From contig JAIGNY010004531.1 of NCBI GenBank assembly GCA_020152595.1, positions 795,001-859,000 of the forward strand: 64,000 nt of DNA, given 5' to 3'. This document shows, piece after piece, positions 1-12,376 of the stretch (position 1 is the first letter of the stretch; each line of letters begins with the position of its first letter). The notes beneath the pieces were generated by a model. It was given only the letters and a program-made list of their open reading frames with translations, was not told the origin of the DNA and did no database searches. This stretch comes from Chiridota heheva (taxonomy: Eukaryota; Echinodermata; Holothuroidea; Apodida; Chiridotidae). The translations under genes were made by a program, and so were the position numbers.

Positions 1-242
1 AAATTAAATTTATCCCAGCAGGTGTGACATTGTGATGCAAGGTCAACAATGTAAGAACAAGAACAGCACCATGAGAAATAGTTCTCTCAAGTTCACTCAC
101 ATGGTGTGCACTGTACATGTACAGTACACTCTACTAGTGTAATCAGAAGAGTGCAAGCAGAAAAGTACATAAGAATATTACTGGAAATGTAGATAGGAGA
201 AAATACTTATTTATTTCTGTATTCATGAAAAGCAGTGAGGAA

Positions 243-408
243 CATGGGCGGCTGACAATAGGGGCAAGGCTGCGAGGGGGTGCTTTTGCCAGGCCCACAA
301 AGATTTACTTATCATTGTTTTTGTATTGAATTATAAGTATATTTACAGCATATGCCCCTCCCCAATGCCGATCGCCCCTCCAACTAAAATCTCTTACTGC
401 CGCCTATG
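243..408. mobile_element. Short hAT-like MITE (166 bp)
   Basis: The ends are inverted: CATGGGCGGC on the left and GCCGCCTATG on the right, 9 of 10 complementary. The flanking octamers GTGAGGAA (235-242) and CTGAGGAA (409-416) match at 7 of 8 positions, as expected for an old 8-bp hAT-type target duplication. No coding capacity is seen. The rest of 1-932 holds nothing recognisable. Confidence 0.55.
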
Positions 409-936
409 CTGAGGAATCTAGTTGTCCATGGACATTAAAACATTAGAAAATCTGATTTGATGCTAAACCATAAAAAAGGTTTAAATGTGTTGTACTATCC
501 ATTGTTCATGTGAACAGTATCTAAAGGTAGGACTAAAATATTTTTGCCATACATACTGTAAGAAAACAATTATTTTGGGATCCAGCCAAATTTGTACATA
601 TTTTACTATGACAGCAAGGTTGGTCTTCTGCATCACTCTGCATGTAGAAGTTTTCTGATTGCGTGGCACGCACCGTCCATTGAATGTTAAGTTGCTGTTT
701 TGTTCTTCACTGATCCATATTTCAGTCTTTAAAGCTAAGTTTCTACTGACATGTACAGTACACTTCCATTTAATGAATGCATCAATATATTATCATAATT
801 CAAATCTTTGTACGACTAAAATTATACTATATTTCAATTTTTGTTGCAGACCAGCCGTCAGATAAAAGTAGCGAATGATTTTTATTTTTTTATTCCCATT
901 ATCAAAAAAAAAATAGGTGATTATTAACACCATTAA

Positions 937-1463
937 AGGACTTTGGCCATCTAGCATATTTAAGAATCTGAGTGGAATAGCTTTTAGAATTTGTAAAACG
1001 CTTAATTAGTTTTTAAGTTATGACCAAACAAATTTTAAAGATTTGGTAGTATGTGTGGAATGTGATATAGTAAGAGGAACATGCCTCAAAATCTTTATGT
1101 AATTATTTAAACTATGTTCTTCATATTCAGCTACAGTACTTGTGTGTTTTAGAATGTCTATTCTAGGTACATGATCGATTTAGGCAGGGTATGACCATGT
1201 TCCCAATTTTTTTTGTCCCAAGTCCAATGCTTTATTTTAAACAAAATTAACAGAGGAATTAAAGACAATGGTTTTACAAAAGCTGATGAAAGATCCTTAC
1301 CCTATTCATGTCACAGATTATTGTGCAATAAGAGCTAAAAGTTTGAAATGCTGCAAATTGGTCAATTTTTAACCAATTTGTATGGAATTATTTGCTGTTT
1401 AAATAGTTATGATCATATTTTAAACAAATTAAGCCCAAGTTGCCTCTAGATGCCCATAGTCCT
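937..1463. mobile_element. TTAA-flanked MITE, copy A (527 bp)
   Basis: The element is bounded by TTAA at 933-936 and 1464-1467. The terminal inverted repeats begin AGGACTTTGGCCATCTAG and end CTAGATGCCCATAGTCCT. A second copy in inverted orientation lies at 20975-22359 and shares most of the interior. TTAA duplications are typical of piggyBac-type elements and some other superfamilies. No transposase is present, so it is non-autonomous. Confidence 0.7.
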
Positions 1464-1906
1464 TTAAGTGAAATAAACTGTTTTGTACTCAGTTATCTTT
1501 CACTGAGTCTTTATGAGCAGGAAAGTGGAATAACATTTTTTCCAAAATAATTATTTTATCTTACCTACCGATGCATGATTTTGGGAAAATAAAATCGCAA
1601 ACTATATATTTTGAATTGAGCTCTAATACATTCAAAACCACAAATTAATATAAAATTTCATACATTTCCTCATTGTTGTCAATCATAATGGTCATCATGA
1701 TTTTTAATCATCAATAACTTTGAATTATACAAAATATGCCAGTAATAAAATATAACAGACATAAAGAGGGCAAATTAATCAGTTTGACTTTCTTAACTTT
1801 CAGAATAAATGTCATTCAAAAATTTAAACACATTATGATATCGGCAATAAATCTAAACAATTAAGCGATATTTATTGACTTGCAAATATGAATTTGTATA
1901 ACTTAC

Positions 1907-2234
1907 TTTCACATGTACCATTTCCACCTTGAACCATTCCATTAAAAACTAAGCTTTGGGTTCTTTTCACACAAGCCAATCCTTCATCACAGATACCCAG
2001 CAGATTAAACAGGCCACCACATATTTCCCCTTCTTGTTTGGCACACTCTTTGCAACACCCACATGGTTCATAAACTTCACCACCTCGGCAGGGGCCAATA
2101 TCTAAGCAGTTGCTGGGAAAACATGGTCCACATGTTGGGGCTTGAGCGTCAATTAATAACATGAAAAACGAAGAAATTAAACATAAAATGAATAATGCAG
2201 TTTTTTCTCTGAATTCCATTTCTGATTTTAACAA
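1907..2234 (-). CDS. IGFBP-domain secreted protein, first coding exon
   Basis: The exon encodes about 109 residues. A hydrophobic signal peptide (about residues 13-30) is followed by a cysteine-rich module containing EPCGCCKECAKQEGE. This is the hallmark spacing of the N-terminal IGFBP domain, which in vertebrate IGFBPs contacts insulin-like growth factors and also occurs alone in single-domain invertebrate proteins. At least twelve cysteines are visible. A consensus splice donor (GTAAGT on the minus strand, 1901-1906) directly follows the last domain Cys region, so the apparent C-terminal tail beyond it is intronic. The start at 2234 is the first Met; an alternative Met five codons downstream is also possible. 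Downstream exons would lie left of the window. Whether it binds IGF, or is a WISP/CCN- or HtrA-type protein, cannot be decided from this exon. Confidence 0.8.
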
Positions 2235-4280
2235 TTCTCTCTCTCAGAGAAACTGACTTGAGTTTTTCTTTTGTAAGGCAGAACCTTAACTTTAATTTAA
2301 CTTCATCCGTTCTCAGAATGCTTCAGTCTCAAACAGTCTTTCTCTGTGTTAAACATTAAATGATTCCTGGATTACGACAAAGTTAGTAGCAGAGCAGTTT
2401 TTGCGAATTGTGATGGGATTACATAATGTTTAACTCGTAGGAATGTGCAATTTACTGACAATGATACACATAAACGAAATAACAAGCCAATACAATACTG
2501 GGTTGTCAATGTCAAGCCTGCTCTTAAATAAACTCCGCAATATTCCAGTCAAAACAAACTTTTGGAAAAACTCGCAAGCTCATGTGCTCACTCTTTGATA
2601 TCAATTCCACCTGATTATTCTGCTCGACCCAAAAATCCAATAAATCGCCGTCAACTTACTTGTTTCTAATCCAAACTTATTGATCACAATGAAAATTCAA
2701 GTTTTACGCTTGAAGTACAATAACATTCATACTATTACTACAGCCAACTTTGCATGCACGCAATTGACTGAATGCAAGGTACGTAAGCTAATTGTCGGTG
2801 TGCATGTGGTGCATGCATGCAGTAACATAGGATGCAGCGCATAATGTGTACGTACATGTATAAGATTATAATAAAAGTGTGTGCACTCATGATGCAAAAC
2901 CAATCACAAGATAGAATTCAGTTTCGAAGCTTTTGATTGGTCGAAAGAGGGAAAAAGCGTAATTTCTCTAAAACTTTGTCCGTGTAAACTTCTAGATTCT
3001 CTCGAAAAAGAAAAATTGAAAAATTCTTGCAACAATTTGCAATTTTCTCATACTTTTGTTACGTTCGATTCGAGTTCATGTCCTCTAGAATATTTTGCCG
3101 ACTTAATCATATTTAGTAAGATAAATATGCACCTCCTTGGCACACACAAATATAGTAGACACGATCGCTAATTACATAACCTCTCCTACAGTAAAGCGGT
3201 CACAAAAGAGCATGAAAATTAACACCGACGCCATCAACTTTTGCCTAATGTAACCATACAAACATAAAGCTGAACAATTTGTTTTAACATACATTTTGGT
3301 AAATTTTTCCGAATACTCTGTAAAAAAGGGTAAAATTGGTCAATTCTATTGAAGAAATTCAGTGTCTTGTGCACAGGATGATAGGGTTACAACAATGTTG
3401 TAAACGCGACGCGAGCAAATAACTTGAAAAAGGGAGAGGTAACATCGGGCGCAAATACAACAAAAATTACACTGCGGGTTCGTTTAAAAATGCGACAACT
3501 GCATTGTTGTGCAATATCAAAATTCATTCAGCGCCATTGTTCTTTGAACAATCACAATCTGATTTGTATCTATTAAAACATACAAATTGTATGCATTGTA
3601 CATTAGTAACACGCACGTAGTAGGACGCACATAATGCATTCATATGCTCAAGGCTGCACAGCTAGATGATTCAGTTACGCATTAAAATATGTTAATAATT
3701 TCTTTATGCAAGCGTTCTATTTTTTTCTTGGTTGGAAACAATGCTTATGTGCATGCTACATTTTTTGTCAAGACGCTTACAAAAAATGTGTATCCTTTTA
3801 GGATAGTAGTTAAGTTATTACGATATTCACAATATGTAAAACAAATTCAAGTATCCGTGTGCTGACAATTTGCCCAAAATTTATGGGCAAATCTTTTTGA
3901 AAACATGTTGAAATCCATTGACTTTGCTTAAGCGTTAAGTGTGTAAATCTTGTATTATTCATACTCTAAATCAGAGATTCAGAGTGAAGGAGTTAAAAGT
4001 ACGAAGATTCATACTAGCACACTGAAATACTATCCAGACCCTATGGCTTTTTTTTGGGGGGGGGAGGGGGAGGGGGGACGAATTTGGACGACAGTTCTAA
4101 TGAAATATTTTACCCTTGTTTTGGACGTTACCAATGTTACCATCAACCACGCGAGTTTTGGATGAAACCAGAGGAGTAGGAAGCAGGGGAAGGGGCAGTA
4201 CTGTTTGCCTCCTGAGAAGATTTCACTATCCCGGTTAAATACTTTCCTCCTGGTCAGGGGGGTAGAATTGGGAAATTCTT
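2235..4280. other. Upstream flank of the IGFBP-domain gene, no gene seen
   Basis: This is AT-rich non-coding sequence presumably containing the 5' UTR and promoter of the minus-strand gene. I see no convincing ORF, tRNA or transposon end. A short G-rich run occurs at about 4052-4076. Confidence 0.4.
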
Positions 4281-4289
4281 AACAACATA

Positions 4290-4600
4290 TTACAAAATTA
4301 GGTAAAACTCAAGAAAAATTAGATACAAATGAAGAACAATTTGGTTAATTCATAGAAAAATTTAGCAAGATTTTTCCAAATTCCCGAAAATAAAGGAAAA
4401 TTTCCGAAAATCGAATAAAATTGACGGGAAATGAACTTGAAATTTCCTGAAATTTAAAGAAAATTTCCCGAAAAGGAAAGAGTTTTCCCAAAATTGAAGC
4501 AAATATCCTGAAAATCGAAGAAAATTATCCGAAAATGAAGGAAATTGCTCATAATTGAAACAGATTTCACGAAAATTCACGTTGCGCCGGCAAGGGGGCA
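4290..4600. repeat. Short-period satellite (about 20-24 bp)
   Basis: Variants of AAATTTCCCGAAAATTGAAG are repeated in tandem. The same word family recurs at about 5535-5600 and 37970-38110, so this is a dispersed satellite type. The minus-strand frame at 4362-4601 is a by-product. Confidence 0.7.
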
Positions 4601-5269
4601 CGGGGGAACGTGTCCCCCAATCCTCTCTCTTTCAGCAGCAACGTATTTCTTGCTGACAAACCAGATTAAATCTATTAACAAAAAAGTCTAATGTGCACAA
4701 TAAAAACAAAATATGCAACGTTCAAAAATAAAAATATAGTTAGGTGCATCCCCATATACTAGCTAACTTGAACTTGTACCAAACAAGTTATTAGCTAAAT
4801 TTGTTCACATATCACTAACATCTTCTTAATTCTCTCCAAGCATAATTCTCGTAGTTATCAATTTATTCGTGTTAGAGCCTCAGCCTAACTGTTGTGTTGA
4901 ATTTCTGCGTGAGTTTTCAAACCTACTGTACTATAGTGCACTAACGTTACAATTGTCCCTCTCCGTAACGTTATTAGGATTTGAACACTGCTTGATTTGG
5001 GCATGATCTTAGGCCTAACGTTAGGCTACATTATGATTTCACAACTGTACAAAGTGCCTCCCGATTCTGTAATTTATCAGATTATGTTCCAATTACAACT
5101 AGGCCTTCTCCAGTGCAGAACCCCCAGTCAGACTCGATGTTGATCAGATTGTGTTCCCCAATCCTAAAGAATTTCGAAAATTCAAAATGGTTTTGACATA
5201 TATTTGTATATCATGTAAATTTGACATGAATTTTAAGCAATTTCCAACCACCCAACCACGAAAAAACAT

Positions 5270-7744
5270 AGGGCTTCCGGGGATCCGCCCTTAGCCCCCA
5301 CCAGGGGCTCTTTAGTGGGCCCCTGGACCCCACGCCGTTGTGGCGCACGCTTCACGTGCGCAGTACCACCATAAGTCGTAAACATATATATACAATTTTA
5401 TTTATGCCCACCGTTGGTTCTGGTGGCGCCACAGCTTTCAATGTATCACTTTATTGCTTTAATACCTTAATTTACCTTGTTTTTTTCTTCTTTTAAAAAA
5501 ATAAAAAATAAAAATAAATACTGAACCATGGAGCCAAGAAAATCATCCAAAAATGAAGGAAATTGCTCGAAATTGAAACTGATTTCACGAAAATTATTAG
5601 ATTCTCCGATAGTTGTACTTTCAATGTATCACTTTACTGCTATAGCTTTAACATGCCTTGTTTTTTCTTCTTTTATTGAAACAAATATTGCACTATAGAC
5701 ATCTGACACAATCACATAGGCATAGGCGGGGTTTAAGTGTAGAGAGGTGTCTGCATCCCACATTTTTACATACATAGTTTGTGTTTTGTATGGTGATTAT
5801 TTGTGATTTTATGATTTTCGGCAGGCAAATCTTATTTTGCGACTTTCCCCCATCCCTTACTTTCGGTGGGCAAAAAATTGTCAATCTTGGAATACATTAT
5901 TATTATTTTTAAGTTGGCCTTTTTAGCAAGTGTCCTACTTTTTGCTAAAAATTCCATCGGTTCTTCACCTTGGATGAAAGAAAGCTGGCTGACTTGCATT
6001 CAAGAATCTTATCGTATTACAATCAGACAACTAGGGAGCTATTCGAACTTCTTCGTGGATAATTATCAGTTTGTATGTTTCCTCCTTAAATTATCGTGTA
6101 TAACCTGATAATAAAGCCAAAGTTATTAGTCGGCGCTATTTAAGTTTTTAAGTATTATATTTATTTCACTAGTTTTCGATCCAGGATTGTAAACAGATCG
6201 TTTGTAAGCAATGGCGCGGGAACGTGCCTCCCCCTCTCCTTGTAAGCAGTGGCTCGGGAACGTTTCCACCCATTCCCCTTCCCCCTTCCCCCCTCCCACC
6301 ATCCCCACCCACTGTCCGAAGTTTCAAAATTGTATGTTGTCCAAAACGGCTATTTTGACCTTTTTTAATAAGGGTGGGACGGAAGGGAGGAGGGGGAAGG
6401 GGGTAATTAAAAAAGCCGTGTATTGCACACATTCAGTGGGGGCATCTAGAACTTGGAAAATGCAAGCTTTTCAGGAGCTTCGCCCCCTGGAACCCTCACC
6501 GGGCATTTCTCCTTGACCACACAAGGGGCTCTAAGGCTTATATCGCTATCATGAATATAATTGTGAATTTGTAATGGAGCTCGACTGTAGTATATGTGAA
6601 CAATCATTTTCAGAAGAAAATTAATATCAAACTTGCTGATATATGCGTGCGCGCGCACGTGTGTGTGTGTGTGTGTTATAGGACACCTTGACCACACCCG
6701 AATAGACATAACTGCCACAAGTAGAAATGGGACATTACAATTGACCTCTCGGCAAAATTGTACTGATCTACTGATGCATGATAAAACGTAGTTAATAGAT
6801 TTGGCTTTCAAGATGGAAAACAGTCATGCAGGGTCCCCAATAAATTTGCTTTACGGGAAAAGGGGCTTCGTCCACGAAATTCCTTTGCCCCCACTTTTCA
6901 GCCAGAAAACTTTGTAGCCTATACGGACAACATTTTTGTCCAATATATAGCCTTTTTTCCCCCCTCCTCCCTCCGCCCCCCGACCCTCCCCCGCCCCCAC
7001 CCCCCGCCCCTCCCACCGCCCCCCCCGCCCCTCCCGCCTCCCCACGCCATGAGAAAAAATCCGCCCTCTCTTTACGGATGGTAAAATAAGTTTTTTAAAC
7101 ATTTCAATTTGTCCTTGAGACAAAATATCTATAGGAGATTCTTTCCAGCAGGACAAGAGAACTGTTTTGTGCTTCTTTTGATTTTTGCCTACTAAAAATA
7201 TAATCTTGGCTATACGTCACTGGGCTACGGGTCTGAAGGGGACGAGGTAATTGTTATTATTTTTTACGATTTTTTAATATTTTGTATGATATGCTTATAC
7301 TATTTCATAGTGATATTGTCCCCCTCCCTCCTCCTCCCTATTTTTGGTACAGATATATAGGAAAATCTAATTTTGTGTCTCTGCCACCACTCGCCACTTC
7401 GGGAGGCATATTCCGCCCATGATTTCCCCAGTGACGTAGTGGCAAGGGGCCAGTGGGAAGCTGCCCCGGTGAAGCTTTCTGAGAGGGCGCCGAATACTCA
7501 CAGGGGGGTAAAAAATGTTCTGAGAATATAATTTTATATACATTTTATTCTCAACTTCTCCAATTTGTATACCATTTACAAAACAAACGTAAATGTTTTC
7601 TCTCAAAGCTTTGTTCTTACATCAAAAACATAAAAATCATCCCTGGACACATATTGTAGTCAATGAAATCCTATGAACATTAATTTTTTTTTCCAAAATG
7701 TATATTCCTTCTAACTAACTTTAGGGTGGAATTGACAAGACCTT
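5270..7744. other. Repeat-rich intergenic DNA, no gene seen
   Basis: It contains scattered copies of a GC-rich motif related to GGGGCTTCGCCCCCTGG (about 5275-5335 and 6475-6530), a short GT/GC microsatellite (about 6650-6678) and a long pyrimidine run (about 6958-7045). Open frames here are short and low-complexity. Confidence 0.45.
6955..7045. repeat. C-rich homopyrimidine tract
   Basis: About 90 nt of the plus strand are almost entirely C and T, with many runs of four or more C. The minus strand is therefore G-rich and could form G-quadruplex or triplex DNA. Confidence 0.75.
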
Positions 7745-8160
7745 GAAGCAATTTTCTGATACCAAAACCTTTCCAAAAAACGCTAGCTTCCGGGGGCTTC
7801 GTTCCTGGGCGCATACCAATGCTTAGACCCTAGATTTACACAGATATTTTTCTCCTCTCATAATTACGAAAAACGCAGAACTTCCAAAAGCTTCGCCCCT
7901 TGGTCCCTAACATGACTTCAACCTTGGAGATGGAACAATATTAAGCAATTTTTGGCTCTAAAAATTGCGAGAAATGCGGGGCTTTGAGTCTTTGAGTAAA
8001 CCAGGGGATTCGTCCATATCAATTTTCTGCTCTCAAACTCAGGAGAAACACAGGGGTTCCGGGAGCTGCACTCAATCTAGACCCCTACCAGGGCTTCGGC
8101 CTGAGATTTGAAACACTGATTTTAATCAACTTCCTGCTATACCAAAATCACGAGAAACGG
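7745..8160. repeat. Degenerate ~100-bp tandem repeat abutting the Polinton
   Basis: About four units each contain a TTTTCTGCTCT-like segment, then ACGAGAAACGCAG-like sequence and a CTTCGCCCCTGG-like core (starting near 7748, 7844, 7945, 8019, with a partial one near 8126). The last partial unit stops at ACGAGAAACGG, where Polinton polymerase sequence begins, marking the truncation point. Confidence 0.65.
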
Positions 8161-11100
8161 ACCGTCTCTCTGGATGCGGTGAGAGTAGTTAATAGGAACG
8201 ATGACTTCTTCATCATCGTCCCAAGCCCTACCGGTTCCTGGATCCACATGATTAACCATATTTTTCATCGCTTCAAAGTTGACCATTTGAATGGCATTGT
8301 GGTCCAGAGTGATGCCCTTCACTTTACATTCTCCGACAATGACGGCGTCAGTTTTGGTTGAGTGCACTTTGTAAGCGTAGTTCTTTTGACCTCCCGATAC
8401 GAATTCGGTGATGTAACTCCCGACACCGTAAGGTTTCTCGAGCTCATCGGTCATGTCGCCCAGAAAGTTTCTGACAGGTGGTTGCCAATCTCTGGGTCGA
8501 TGGACGAGGACGATGGAATGGGTGTCGAAGTAGACCACGCGTTCCCCTAGTTTTTCCAGGTAGCTGTATAGTTTGAGGCGGGCGTGGGCCGTGGTATAGG
8601 CTGCATTGAATATGTTGGTGTTAGGTGACACTTCAATATACTCATCGGAGTCGACCCACTGGATCCTGGCGGTAAACTTATCGTTGAACTGCACATATTT
8701 CACTTCTTTGGATTTGTCCATCAGCAGTTTGTAGAAATTTTCCAGGATGTTGACAAACACTGTCTTGGTGAGTGTGTTGCGTTGACCAAACTTTCCCCAG
8801 AAGGAGTTCAACATCAGCTTAGCCAAGGCTCGCTTTCCCTCGTTTTTTTCGATGTTTTGTCGGTCGAGTCGGATACCTTTGCGAGATTCGTAATCGTTGA
8901 TGTACTGGCGACGTTGCTCTTCGGTGTCACATCCTGGAGGCCATCCGCTTGCTTCTTGTTTCATTTTCAGGAACGTATTGATATAAGCCGTGAACAAACC
9001 TGCTGCTCCGGTTGAGGGGTCGTAACGTACCGTTTGGTTAAAATGCCACACTTCTTCTACATGTATAACGCGATACCCCATCTCTACAGCTTTCTGCAAC
9101 TCACAGCTTACCCAAGTTCCATGGAGAGCGCGTTGATCTTCGTGGTGTTTGCATGGTTCTTTGGCTAGTGTTTCTGCGCAGGTGGCACATAGTGGGAACA
9201 AGAGATTCCCTTGACATCGGTACGGGAGTACGGAATAGTACAGAACACGAGAAGGTAAGAAGGTGCATTTGATCAGTCCTTCATAGTCACTCACATCGGT
9301 CGTTCTCGGGGTTTTGATGATAGTAGGATGGCCGATAGGATACTTGCAGTATTTGTTGACCCACGGGTAGAGTGAGCAGACATCGATGTATTTGATTTTT
9401 TCATCGTCTGCAACGACATGGTGCAGTTTAATGGCATTGGTGCGTCCTCCGAAGAAAGCGTCCCTTGGTTGGAGAGGTGATGTCAGTTTCAGGTTATCGA
9501 TGAAGTTTTTCATTACGGATTCCTAGCCAGCTCATCTCGGAACTGGCATTCCCAGATCTCCACTAATTACCAGCCTTGACGACGACCTTCGTTAATCAAC
9601 CACTCTCGTCGTCGGTTGAGCTTGATGAGAGCATCCTCGACGGTTGTTTCGACACCTGGAAGTTTCTGATCTCTTCTTGGGTAGCAGGTTTGACAACCAT
9701 GCCACAAACAACCGTAGAACTCGAAGGCGGTCTGTGACGCTTTATCCCAGCCGTCAACTTTGTAAGACCCTATGTGTTTTTCTTCCCCACGAGACCGAGC
9801 ATGCTGAATGCGTTGACCGTCTCGGTGCTCCAACCATTTCAACCATTTAGGAGCTTTGACGGATTGAGTGTCATTATTGTAACCACGATGAGGAACCAGA
9901 GCGATCGTTTTAGGACGTAGGAATTTCGTCGAAACATCCGCATGCAGGCCATGGAGATAGTGATGCATTCTTCGAAGGGATCCTCTCTGGTGGTCTCCAA
10001 AAACACTTTTCTAAATGCAAACATCCTCGACGAGGCACTTCTACGTCGCTGCAACAGTACTGGTACATTTCTCGAGCCATGTCAAAAATCTTGGTCTTCT
10101 GCTCCTCATACCAGACGAGAAAATCTTTACGTTGAGCAGGTTTCATGTGACCGGGATTATAGGTATCAACTGCAAGCCATGGACCGACGTAATTTTCATT
10201 AGCTCTGGTGTTAAAAAGGTACACAAAATATCCCTTTTTCATCTCTGTCAATCCAAACGTCTTGGGAAAGGATGAGAGCGGAGCCGGAATGAAGTTGCAC
10301 GAGTCAATGATACTCAAGGGTGTGACATCTTTCTTTTTCTTATTTCTGACTTTTTCTTTCAAGTCTATACTCATCAGTTTTGATCCGTTCATCACGACAT
10401 TGGGGCACATTCCGATGTTGTTCATGTGGTCGAGAATGAAATGGCCATCGTATCCTTTCATGTTGTGTGCAATAGCCGTGGCTCCTTTGTTCCCTGGAGA
10501 AAGTAACGATTGGCAAAAGTCTTTTTGAGTATTTCTTCCTGAAAAGAAATGTTCTCGCGCGCCACACAGTAGTTCGGTTCATGCATGTAACCACCGTTGT
10601 CGAGCTTATCTTCTTGAATGCATTCGAAAACGAAGAAAATGTATTTCAAGAGAAGGGTCTCTTCTTTCTCCTCTACCTCGTCTTCCAGACCGAGAATAAC
10701 TCGAGCGTCTTCGTCATCGATTTCAAGGTGTCCTCCTGCTTCCCCTCTCTCCTTAATTACTTGCATGTAGCAAAGACGGTTGTTTGGTTGGTAACTTTGG
10801 CAGTTTTGACAGTAACGGTGACCACATTTGTGTTGATCCTTAACAGTGGTACCACAAGTAGGGCAACGACGGATGCGTTGACAGATCGTACGTGGCGGTG
10901 TTTTGCTTTTAGGTTTGATGGTGACTTTGCTTCTTTTCGGGATCTTCTTGTGATTAGCAAAACATATCGGACTCTTGAAGGATCGGTCGCAATCTTTACA
11001 GTGTATCCATTTAGTCAATTGGTATTCCTCCTTCCCTGCATTAAAACAGCACTCGCAGACGTTACGGCAACGGTGATGCTCAAATTGGTGATACTCTTTC

Positions 11101-12276
11101 AGACAGCGATCGCAAAAGTTGGCCACATCCAATAACCCCGGTCGTGAAGTAACAACGTCAAAATGAGCATCGTGGTAGAGTAGATAAAGCTGTTCTTCAC
11201 GAGGAGGCCCTCGGAACACAAACAAGTCGTGGGGATTCGTCGTAATGACGTTCACTTGGTAGTCAGGCAACACGGCTTGGAATTGGTTGACTTCGTCCAA
11301 CCCACAATGTCCAAGAGCGACGCCGGCTTGTTCGTGTAACTCTCTGGCGAGTCTCGTTTGCTCACATTTACCGTGACGAATGTTTTCTCACTTAACAGAA
11401 CGATCGGTTTCTTTATCAATGCAAGCTTTGGCGGTCACGAGGGCTTGGGCTAAACAGAGGTGGTCGTTGTTCGTAATGCGGATGATGGATCGTTTTCTTT
11501 GAGTCCATTCTTTCATGTTAATGCGTCCGCTTTCCCGAGGCATTTTGATGTGGAGGACTTGGATTTCAACATTGCCGTCGAGTACGAAAGCGGTCTTGGA
11601 TTGTAGTACTCGGGCAATCGCGGATAGGATACGTTGAACACTTACTTGATCTCTCCGCATGAGTTGAATCCATATCAGAATGTCTAAGCCCGGTGCGTGA
11701 ATTTCAAAACCCACACGATCGTGTGCTGCAAAGCCTTGGACCAGTCGTTCGATCAAACTTTCGAAAATGGCGTGTAAGGCAATGACAACTTCTTCCTCTC
11801 TATTGACCAGTTGGGCAATTCTCTTCCCGTCAAAACGAATCACAGGTTTGTTGGCTTCAGAATGGTACCTTGGAATCTGACGTCCTTGAGTCTCGGCGAT
11901 GTGATAGCAGCTCTCGGCAGTGACTTCCTCGTTCCCCACTTCATTGCCTTCTACGTCCATATTCTCCAACTTGTGCTGTTCTCCTCTGACCCCTCCCGAT
12001 CTTCAACGTTGCTACCCATTTCTACTTGTTCCCCGACATTGTACTGTTGCACCTAGTGGTCGACGAATTGGTCGAGTTTTTGAGGCAATTTAGCCCCACT
12101 TTAGCCCCACCGTCGGTGGTCGGTTGACATTCTTGCGGATCGACGTTTAATTCTTCCATGTCCATTTGCTCTTCGTAGTTTGGTTCATCGATATCCCACC
12201 CCTTCATATCCATTGGATAATTGGGCGACGCCAAAAACAACTCATTGTCCTCAGGATCAGGCTCATAGTCCACCAC
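8161..12276 (-). pseudogene. Polinton protein-primed DNA polymerase B (degenerate)
   Basis: The frame is broken near 12.0, 11.35, 9.95 and 9.54 kb, among others, and the 3' end is lost at the satellite junction. Visible in order are an acidic N-terminus (12276-12022), an N-terminal region with RKRSIIRITNNDHL (11969-11388), a Cys/His-rich zinc-binding-like segment (about 11110-10790), and the 3'-5' exonuclease region. The polymerase palm is in 9513-8161. Palm motif A is DVCSLYPWVNK and motif B is KLMLNSFWGKFG. The family replicates linear DNA by protein priming at the element termini. Two catalytic motifs are altered: Exo I reads FFVFEC where the family has DFE, and motif C reads YFDTHS where the family has DTDS. 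Both point to loss of activity. Confidence 0.92.
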
Positions 12277-12376
12277 CCTTGCTGTTCTCCTAAACGACGA
12301 CGATTAGCCTCTCTCCTTATAGTGGGTCATGGTAATCAAAACACGCAGTATGCACACAATACACCACAGTAAGTAT

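Noticed and set aside
5866-6108. Small membrane protein (80 codons)
   Set aside because: Begins inside repeat-like sequence, AT-driven hydrophobicity, no recognisable family or splice context.
6126-7156. Gly/Arg/Pro-rich small ORFs on both strands
   Set aside because: Produced by C-rich and G-rich low-complexity DNA; no domain, no supporting splice signals.
10581-11135. Plus-strand 184-codon frame inside the polymerase
   Set aside because: Antisense of the Cys-rich PolB region, which has clear homologous motifs on the minus strand. The same applies to other plus-strand frames in 8.2-17.4 kb.
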